The notes below the pieces were generated by a model, which saw only the letters and a list, made by a program, of their open reading frames with translations, searched no databases and was not told the origin of the DNA. Shown piece by piece: positions 58,755-64,000 of a DNA stretch of 64,000 nucleotides. Both the position numbers and the translations under genes were made by a program. This DNA comes from CAIYYO01 sp049299895. Its GTDB lineage: Archaea; Altiarchaeota; Altiarchaeia; IMC4; QMZM01. Position 1 is the stretch's first letter, and every line of letters starts with the position of its first letter. Where the stretch lies: the NCBI GenBank assembly GCA_049299895.1, contig JBAQYF010000004.1, positions 23,542-87,541 on the forward strand. Direction: 5' to 3'.

Positions 58755-59083
58755 CCAAATGTTTTATTTTATGAATATCGTATAATTATTTGGTATTCAG
58801 CACATATATAATAAAAACAGAAACACCGTTCTAATCAGAAGCTACCCTTATCATCACAGTACGAGACTCAGCCTGGGTCGGTGTCATCATGTATAATTAT
58901 ATAGTACCAGGCGAATAAAACATAACAATAACGCATAACTATCTATGACATAGGGACAAAAACGCGACGTATTTTTCCCATTTGACATACACAAAGGAAA
59001 CAATACTCTGAGTCAATTATAGTATTTAAGCATGGACTTTTAATTTCTATGGAGTTGAACATCGATTCTTCTATATTAAGGAG
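58755..59083. other. 329-bp intergenic region containing a C/D sRNA
   Basis: Holds the C/D-box RNA on the minus strand (58833-58892) with its own TATA-like promoter just upstream (TATATAATTATAC read on the minus strand, 58890-58905). The remaining right half contains no gene, and ends with a strong ribosome-binding-like AGGAGGTG before the acyltransferase start. Confidence 0.7.
58833..58892 (-). ncRNA. Archaeal C/D-box methylation guide sRNA
   Basis: On the minus strand, in order: box C ATGATGA (58884-58890), a 12-nt guide CACCGACCCAGG, box D' CTGA (58868-58871), a 10-nt spacer, box C' GTGATGA (58851-58857), a 12-nt guide TAAGGGTAGCTT and box D CTGA (58835-58838). Both guides have the 12-nt spacing of archaeal sRNAs. 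By the D+5 rule the targets are 5'-CCUGGGUCGGUG (fifth base G) and 5'-AAGCUACCCUUA (fifth base U), to be sought in rRNA or tRNA. Confidence 0.85.
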
Positions 59084-60079
59084 GTGGGATTTATAGTTGA
59101 CAGGCGGTTAGCGTGTTTGGATGCCTTAAGGGGGATAGCAGTAGTCTTGATGTTTTTTGGTCACTTCCTGCGTTATCTTATGACTGACCCTTTCAGTTCA
59201 CAAATCCATTACGCGATGTACCTTCTAAGCCGTCTTTCTGCACCAATGTTCCTTGTGCTTGCCGGCATTTGCTTAGTACTTTCAAGCAAAAAAAGGCTGG
59301 TTAGGCAAAAAAAAGCGGACGTGCTGAAACATCATATACTGCGTGGCGTATTCTTGTTCTTCATGGGTTTTGCATTTAACCTCATCATGCTGGAACCTCT
59401 ATTCACTCTTAATTCCCTGCACTCGATAGGTCTTTCCATAATCCTGCTTTCGCCTATTGCCTTGAAGCCGACGACCATCAAGTGCCTGATCCTAGCCTTA
59501 GCAGTCCTGTTTCTGTCAGAGGAGGCCTACAGGCACGATCGTATTTCCGCTGTATTAATCTTATTCCAGGCACCGATGTTTCCATGGATAATATTCGCCA
59601 TAATAGGCGTATACGCAGGGATGTTCTTTACGCAATACAGAAGCGACCCCCTAAAAGTCTTTGTCCACATAGGGGTGCTCTCCTCCCTTTTAATATTGTG
59701 CGGCGTACTTCTTAACTACACAGGAACGTCTATAATCTGGGGGCAACGCCCAAGCACATCCTTCATAGCCATCGCAGCGGGGTCTTCCATTTACCTTGGT
59801 GCGATGCTTCTATTTGTATTCAGGATAATGCATAAAAAGTTCCCAGTATTCATGCCGATCGCAGCCTTCGGGCGCCATGCCCTGGTTATGTATTTTGCTC
59901 ACGGGATCTTTCTAACCGAGGTCGTAAACCTCTTAGGCCTGAAGAACAAGCTCACCGAATCATATGCGCTGCTGGTGCTCGTATTATACATCATTGCAAG
60001 CTGGGTCATAATATGGTATATTGAGGGAAAAATTTTGAAAACCAGGTACAAGAAGGATGTGGAGACATACAACCCGTAG
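59084..60079 (+). CDS. DUF1624/heparan-alpha-glucosaminide N-acetyltransferase-like membrane acyltransferase
   Basis: A 331-residue protein with about ten spans. The start RLACLDALRGIAVVLMFFGHFLRYL is the DUF1624/OpgC/acyltransferase-3 first helix with catalytic His, followed by SAPMFLVLAGICLVLS. It transfers acetyl/acyl groups across the membrane to a glycan or lipid. The start is uncertain: the GTG at 59084 lies within an AGGAGGTG sequence that looks like the ribosome-binding site, and no in-frame ATG/TTG follows before the conserved region. Confidence 0.85.
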   Translation: MGFIVDRRLACLDALRGIAVVLMFFGHFLRYLMTDPFSSQIHYAMYLLSRLSAPMFLVLAGICLVLSSKKRLVRQKKADVLKHHILRGVFLFFMGFAFNLIMLEPLFTLNSLHSIGLSIILLSPIALKPTTIKCLILALAVLFLSEEAYRHDRISAVLILFQAPMFPWIIFAIIGVYAGMFFTQYRSDPLKVFVHIGVLSSLLILCGVLLNYTGTSIIWGQRPSTSFIAIAAGSSIYLGAMLLFVFRIMHKKFPVFMPIAAFGRHALVMYFAHGIFLTEVVNLLGLKNKLTESYALLVLVLYIIASWVIIWYIEGKILKTRYKKDVETYNP

Positions 60080-60241
60080 CCTGGATAAAACAATCGATAA
60101 AACAAGAGAAAAAAAACGTAACCTGCTTTGACCAACGCTTAGCTGTTGAAGTAAGCGCATAAATATATCCCGCTGCCTGTTTCTAAACTCAAAAAAAAGA
60201 TATATCAATTCCGCGGACAGAGAAAAACACCGCAAAAAGCA

Positions 60242-60598
60242 TCACATAGCTCCAATACCTGGTTTCATCATGCTCTGCAGTTCGTTTCGCAGTTCGTCAA
60301 GCTTCTCCGTGAGCTTTGTTTCCTGCTTTTCTATCATCTTCATCCGGGTATCGCAAAGCTCCTTGTCTTCTTTTAGTTTCTTTTCGGAGGCGTCTTTTGT
60401 TGTCTCGATCAGGAGAGGTCCTGCGACTTTGTAGACCTTCTCGCCGGATACGCCTTCAAGCGCCTTGAGAGCATTCTCGGTATCGGCGGACTGCATGTAG
60501 AGCTGCTGCTTTTGCATCGACATCATCTGCAGCTGGTTTTGCAGCGTCTGGAACTGGGCTATCTTGTCCTGTAACTGTTTGGGCATCTGTGTATCCAT
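60242..60598 (-). CDS. pfdB: Prefoldin beta subunit
   Basis: A 118-residue all-helical protein with two long coiled-coil halves around a beta-hairpin: MPKQLQDKIAQFQTLQNQLQMMSMQKQQLYMQSADTENALKAL, then VYKVAGPLLIETTKDASEKKL (hairpin), then a second coil. Subunit of the archaeal prefoldin (GimC) hexamer that hands nascent proteins to the thermosome. It ends the eL43-Rpo12-Pcc1-prefoldin unit. Confidence 0.95.
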   Translation of the reverse strand: MDTQMPKQLQDKIAQFQTLQNQLQMMSMQKQQLYMQSADTENALKALEGVSGEKVYKVAGPLLIETTKDASEKKLKEDKELCDTRMKMIEKQETKLTEKLDELRNELQSMMKPGIGAM

Positions 60599-60615
60599 TT
60601 TATTGTTTTAGTGAT

Positions 60616-60852
60616 TTATTTTTCGTTGGTTAAATCGCAGCACATTATTATCCATCGCAGGTAAGTGTTGACCGCCGCGCGCATCGCCCCCAGGTCCTGG
60701 GCGCTTACATTCAGAATCAACGCGTCTTTCTCACAGGACAATTCTACCTTAGAACGGGATAATGCTTCGCTTTGCGCTTCAAGGCCTACGGAGGCGCAGC
60801 ATACCTGCGCAGTCTCCGCCGGCACTTCAAGTCTTACGGATAGTTCATTCAT
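60616..60852 (-). CDS. pcc1: KEOPS complex subunit Pcc1
   Basis: A 78-residue protein, LSVRLEVPAETAQVCCASVGLEAQSEALSRSKVELSCEKDALILNVSAQDLGAMRAAVNTYLRWIIM, the small alpha/beta Pcc1 fold that dimerises in the KEOPS complex for t6A37 tRNA modification. It is in the expected archaeal place next to rpo12 and pfdB. Confidence 0.9.
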   Translation of the reverse strand: MNELSVRLEVPAETAQVCCASVGLEAQSEALSRSKVELSCEKDALILNVSAQDLGAMRAAVNTYLRWIIMCCDLTNEK

Positions 60853-60862
60853 ATGCGAACGA

Positions 60863-61012
60863 TCATACTGCCGGAACGGTCCTGGTATTTCCCTTGTTCT
60901 TCTTTACCCAGATGTTCGACCGCTTCTCCTTGCACTTGGTGCATTTAAGCTTGTGCTGGACCAGATAGTCGTATTCGACGTCGTTTCCGCATTCCATGCA
61001 TACGTAGGCCAT
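60863..61012 (-). CDS. rpo12: DNA-directed RNA polymerase subunit Rpo12 (RpoP)
   Basis: A 49-residue protein, MAYVCMECGNDVEYDYLV, then LKCTKCKEKRSNIWVKKN and a short basic end. The Cys pairs CMEC and CTKC bind the single zinc of Rpo12/RPB12. ATG at 61012, TGA at 60863-60865. It lies between eL43 and pcc1. Confidence 0.95.
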   Translation of the reverse strand: MAYVCMECGNDVEYDYLVQHKLKCTKCKEKRSNIWVKKNKGNTRTVPAV

Positions 61013-61016
61013 TTTT

Positions 61017-61256
61017 TTACTCCTCCACCTGGGTTTTCTTCTTGCTCATAGGAAAATAGCTTCCCCCGGCAAATACCATGCTACAGAAATTGCATTCCCA
61101 GACACCCGCCGCTTTGCGGGTCACTTTCTTCGCGCAGTTGGGGCAGACGTTGTTCTTGGAGTCGTCCTCTATCTTGCGCATCTCCTCCCGAATCTTCTTG
61201 CCCGTCCGGACACCGAATCTGCCGACGCTTCCGATCCTTTTAGTATGGCTGTACAT
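61017..61256 (-). CDS. rpl37ae: 50S ribosomal protein eL43 (L37Ae)
   Basis: A 79-residue zinc ribbon ribosomal protein: MYSHTKRIGSVGRFGVRTGKKIREEMRKIE, CPNCAKKVTRKAAGVWECNFCSMVFAGGSYFP, with the CxxC...CxxC zinc motif. The ATG at 61256 is preferred over a TTG at 61268. First gene of the operon. Confidence 0.93.
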   Translation of the reverse strand: MYSHTKRIGSVGRFGVRTGKKIREEMRKIEDDSKNNVCPNCAKKVTRKAAGVWECNFCSMVFAGGSYFPMSKKKTQVEE

Positions 61257-61320
61257 TGTCTCTGTCAAAAAATTATTGGAATATTATTATGGATTAACTG
61301 AATAAAAAGCCGCCCGGGGT

Positions 61321-62070
61321 CTAGTGAACGCCCAGACACTCGTTCCCGCGGCCTACGAGAGCGTTCAAGAGGTCCCTGCTGCCGACCTCCGGGAGGCAGA
61401 TAACATAGTCTGCACCTGCTTTTTTCATCTTGTTCACGGACATGGTCTCGTTCGCCCGGGCATATATCCTGATCCCAGGATGTATCTCTTTAGCAGTCAG
61501 TATGGTGTATACGATCTCGGGGTCGCTGTCGAGGGCAACGATCATTGCTTTCGCCCTCTTTATCCCGGCGGACTCCAGTATTTCGGGGCTGGTCGAGTCC
61601 CCTTTGACGCACAGGAGCCTTTTTTTCAACAGTTCTGCGAAGCGCGCATCGTTCTTCTCCACCACGACAACCAAGTCTATCTTATCTGCAAGAAGCGTTC
61701 CCACGTCGCCGTAGCCGCATAAAATGACGTGATCCTGCACCTGCTCCAGAGCGTCTTCCAGTCTTTTCAATTTAAGCACCTCAAAAAGCCTCCCGGCGAT
61801 AAGGGTCTCTGCTATTGCGCCCGCAAAATAATAAAATGATGCAACCGACACCAGTATCAATACTATTGTGAATATCCGGGTCTCGTTCTTGGTGGCAATG
61901 TCGCTGTAACCGACAGTAGCGATGGTATTGACCGTGTGATAAAGCGCGTCAAGCGGGGTAATCGACTCAAGGATCATGTAGCCTGCAGTCCCGAAAAGGA
62001 TAATCACTACTATGATCGCGACCGAGATGAATATGTGGCTTCCGATAAGATTTTTGAGTTCAACTTTCAT
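61321..62070 (-). CDS. Potassium channel with TrkA-N (RCK-like) domain
   Basis: A 249-residue protein: two helices around the pore with selectivity filter TVNTIATVGYSDIATKN (about 46-62), then a cytoplasmic NAD-binding domain DHVILCGYGDVGTLLADKIDLVVVVEKND (about 112-140). Such pore-RCK proteins gate K+ (and sometimes other monovalent ions) by nucleotide or Ca2+. It lies 11 bp downstream of aspS on the same strand. Confidence 0.92.
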   Translation of the reverse strand: MKVELKNLIGSHIFISVAIIVVIILFGTAGYMILESITPLDALYHTVNTIATVGYSDIATKNETRIFTIVLILVSVASFYYFAGAIAETLIAGRLFEVLKLKRLEDALEQVQDHVILCGYGDVGTLLADKIDLVVVVEKNDARFAELLKKRLLCVKGDSTSPEILESAGIKRAKAMIVALDSDPEIVYTILTAKEIHPGIRIYARANETMSVNKMKKAGADYVICLPEVGSRDLLNALVGRGNECLGVH

Positions 62071-62081
62071 AGGGTTGGCGA

Positions 62082-63380
62082 TCAGGGAGTCAGCCTGTGC
62101 CGGTCCCTCGGGAAGAGTACGACGTCCCTTATGGCCAGATCCAGCATCTGCATCATCATACGATCAATGCCCAGGCCGAATCCTCCGTGCGGGGGCATTC
62201 CATACTTGAACGCGTCCAGGTAGTACTTGAAGCTGTCGGAATTGAGCTTCTTTGCCTTGATCTGCGAAAGCAATTGCTCATAATTGTGTATCCTCTGGGC
62301 TCCCGACGATACTTCCACGCCCTTGTATTCCAGATCGAATGAACGTGAATATATAGAATCCCTCGGCATCGTATAGAATGGTCTTGCAGTGAGCGGATAA
62401 CCGTGGATGAAGTATAGTTCGGATCCTTTCTCGGTCTTCATTATCTCTCCAAGGAGTTTTTCGCCTTCAGTGTCTATGTCTTCGCCTGTGGGGATCTTCT
62501 TTCCATGCGCACCCAGCAGGTCAACTGCTTCATCATAGGACACCCTAAGAGCTTTTTCAGGGACCGGAATTTCTTTTTTGAGTATGCCGAGCTCCTTTTT
62601 GGATTCTGAAGCGGCCCTGATCATCGCAAGGACCAGTCCCTCGAGGATGTTCATCACGTCCTCTTCGTCTTTTATGAAAGCAAGCTCTACGTCAACTGCC
62701 GTCACCTCGTTCAGATGCCTTCTGGTATCGTGCTCCTCGGCCCTGAAATAAGGGGTCGTCTCGTAGACGCGGTCGAGGCCGGTCGCCATCATCATCTGCT
62801 TGTATAGCTGCGGCGACTGGGCAAGATACGCCTCTTTGTCGAAATACGATATCGGGAAAAGGTTCGTTCCGCCTTCGCTTGCCGATGAGATTATTTTGGG
62901 GGTGTGTATCTCTATGAAGTCGTTCCCGTCCAGGTAGCTTCTTGCGGCGGAGACAACGGCGCTCCTGATCTTGAAGATCGCCGCAACGTCCGGCTTGCGC
63001 ACGTCCATGAACCTGTTGTTCAGCCGGGTATCCATATCTGCTTCGACCTTGGCGGTAACGTCCATAGGAAGAGGGGACTGCGCAAGGCTGACGATGTTGA
63101 TGTACGTAGGCGAAACCTCCACTCCGTTGGGGGCGCGATCGTTCTTCTTAACAACGCCTTTCACTTCCACGACGGACTCGCGGGAGACGGAACTGATCGA
63201 CTTAAGAACGTCTTCGGTGCACGCGTCTTTCTTGCCCGTGACCTGTATGAAGCCTTCGCGGTCGCGCAGGACCATGAATTTGAGCTTGCCGAGGTCGCGT
63301 ACTTCATGGACCCAGCCCGCGAGGGATACTTCTTTTCCTTCGAGTTCGGTTGTTATTTCGCTTGAGTAGTGGGAACGCAT
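62082..63380 (-). CDS. aspS: Aspartyl-tRNA synthetase
   Basis: A 432-residue class IIb synthetase: an N-terminal OB anticodon domain (LAGWVHEVRDLGKLKFMVLRDREGFIQ), motif 2 in ETTPYFRAEEHDTRRHLNEVTAVDVEL and motif 3 near the end in HGGFGLGIDRMMMQMLDL. Archaeal-type AspRS lacks the bacterial GAD insertion and is often non-discriminating for tRNA-Asn; that property is not decidable here. Confidence 0.95.
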   Translation of the reverse strand: MRSHYSSEITTELEGKEVSLAGWVHEVRDLGKLKFMVLRDREGFIQVTGKKDACTEDVLKSISSVSRESVVEVKGVVKKNDRAPNGVEVSPTYINIVSLAQSPLPMDVTAKVEADMDTRLNNRFMDVRKPDVAAIFKIRSAVVSAARSYLDGNDFIEIHTPKIISSASEGGTNLFPISYFDKEAYLAQSPQLYKQMMMATGLDRVYETTPYFRAEEHDTRRHLNEVTAVDVELAFIKDEEDVMNILEGLVLAMIRAASESKKELGILKKEIPVPEKALRVSYDEAVDLLGAHGKKIPTGEDIDTEGEKLLGEIMKTEKGSELYFIHGYPLTARPFYTMPRDSIYSRSFDLEYKGVEVSSGAQRIHNYEQLLSQIKAKKLNSDSFKYYLDAFKYGMPPHGGFGLGIDRMMMQMLDLAIRDVVLFPRDRHRLTP

Positions 63381-63432
63381 TTTGAATCAAGAGGATATGG
63401 GTTTAGGGGGCTAAAAATCCTTTGAGCATACC

Positions 63433-63870
63433 TTAATAAGACCTATTCGCAGGGTTTAGTAGATAATCTCTCTGTAGGCGCCGAGCATGCACTATAAGCT
63501 CTTTGCCTTTTTTCTTGATTTCTATTACCGAGTTTGTTCCGCGAAACAGTGTATGCCTATCTTTTAGGATAATGAAAAGTAGGAATAGCACAGCCCCCAC
63601 AAAAAGGAAAAAAAATAAATGATTTATCTCTTTCGTTATCGCATACACGCCTAGACCAATTATGGATAAGATTATTCCTGCTATCAAATACTTCGGCTTC
63701 GAATCTTCGCTGTACTCAACAGACTCTAAAAACATATAATGGATATCTTTAATGGACTCGCTTTCCATAGAGAAATCAGAATACTGTATAACCCGTTCAT
63801 TAGTAAGATATACTTCGTCAAATGAAGAAAGCACTTTCTCTCCAGGCAGGAGAAAATCTTCTAAGGCCAT
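63433..63870 (-). CDS. PH-like membrane-associated protein
   Basis: A 145-residue protein. N-terminal beta segment LLPGEKVLSSFDEVYLTNERVIQYSDFSMESESIKDIHY resembles bacterial PH-domain (YdbT/YvbH) starts with the LTNERVI strand. Two hydrophobic helices follow (YLIAGIILSIIGLGVYAI and HLFFFLFVGAVLFLLFIIL), then a second beta segment. Similar in idea to 16323-16757, though not closely alike. Function unknown. Confidence 0.7.
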   Translation of the reverse strand: MALEDFLLPGEKVLSSFDEVYLTNERVIQYSDFSMESESIKDIHYMFLESVEYSEDSKPKYLIAGIILSIIGLGVYAITKEINHLFFFLFVGAVLFLLFIILKDRHTLFRGTNSVIEIKKKGKELIVHARRLQRDYLLNPANRSY

Positions 63871-63958
63871 ACTAATTACCTGAATTTCTCCTGGTTTTTC
63901 CTCACGACTTTTGATTTGTGTTCTATGTGTTTGCTTTTTCTTTTGTGGTATTTATGCT

Positions 63959-63983
63959 AGTAATAAGTAAATTACTTATTACT
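63959..63983. promoter_or_regulatory. 25-bp near-perfect palindrome by the right window edge
   Basis: AGTAATAAGTAA, one A, then the exact reverse complement TTACTTATTACT: 12-bp arms. It lies in the non-coding 63871-64000 stretch, about 90 bases upstream of the PH-like gene and upstream of whatever lies to the right. A promoter operator is likely, but which gene it serves cannot be seen. Confidence 0.55.
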
Positions 63984-64000
63984 CTACTTAAAAAATGGCC

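Noticed and set aside
1..64000. tRNA and rRNA genes
   Set aside because: I looked for T-arm-like GTTCRA sequences with pairing arms and long rRNA-like stretches in non-coding DNA and saw none.

Overview
The window is archaeal chromosome. Evidence: a ribosomal protein eL43 - RNA polymerase Rpo12 - KEOPS Pcc1 - prefoldin beta operon, an archaeal-type aspartyl-tRNA synthetase, TATA-like promoters in front of genes, many 4-base ATGA gene overlaps, paired indolepyruvate:ferredoxin oxidoreductase subunits and an archaeal C/D-box sRNA. The gene set suggests an anaerobic euryarchaeon of moderate GC. I cannot resolve it below that level, and no methanogenesis marker lies in the window. There are no tRNA or rRNA genes, no CRISPR array and no recognisable IS transposase.

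Layout. 0-3.4 kb: a lipoprotein cut by the window edge, a glycosyltransferase, a three-gene XRE-regulated membrane operon and a broken flavin reductase. 3.4-12.6 kb: aromatic 2-oxoacid/arylacetate genes (PaaK ligase, ACT protein, IorA, IorB, aminotransferase), interrupted by a PIN toxin-antitoxin pair, a SOUL protein, an amidohydrolase and a YhfC protease. 12.6-16.4 kb: an AT-rich two-ATPase island flanked by a 75-bp repeat of the hisC 3' end. 16.4-30.7 kb: ion and osmotic homeostasis (CPA antiporters, MscS, ClC, Ca/Na exchanger, trehalose-6-P synthase/phosphatase, Na:solute symporter) around a rotting P-type ATPase and trehalose synthase. 30.8-39.2 kb: an ABC ATPase plus metallo-GTPase pair, a Znu-like importer with a NikR-like regulator, two MetE-type methionine synthases with a membrane protein, and an ArsR-DUF4430 regulator. 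39.2-46.7 kb: a ten-gene NifX/Mrp/MinD/radical SAM/methyltransferase operon with a DUF134 regulator. 46.7-49.8 kb: decayed symporter genes and a second PaaK-ACT pair. 49.9-53.5 kb: an RNA m5C methyltransferase, then a small AT-rich patch with a CARF-wHTH regulator. 53.6-64 kb: methylthioadenosine salvage, topoisomerase I, a C/D sRNA, the information-processing operon, a K+ channel, AspRS and a PH-like membrane protein.

How the genes work together. The two PaaK-ACT pairs with IorAB and the aminotransferase form an aromatic amino acid to arylacetyl-CoA route. MTA deaminase and a GPRLET-type phosphorylase suggest MTA salvage through methylthioinosine, and the MetE pair supplies methionine. Two separate metal/Fe-S loci carry the same palindrome, TGCCCA-N2-TGGGCA, suggesting one regulon.

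Most unusual items: the hisC-targeting island with NTPase and STAND-like genes; a five-hairpin array between repeated start regions of an ACT gene; a MinD-ferredoxin-methyltransferase fusion; an ArsR regulator carrying a transcobalamin-like domain behind a perfect 22-bp palindrome; a lone CARF regulator; and several genes broken by small insertions or deletions.
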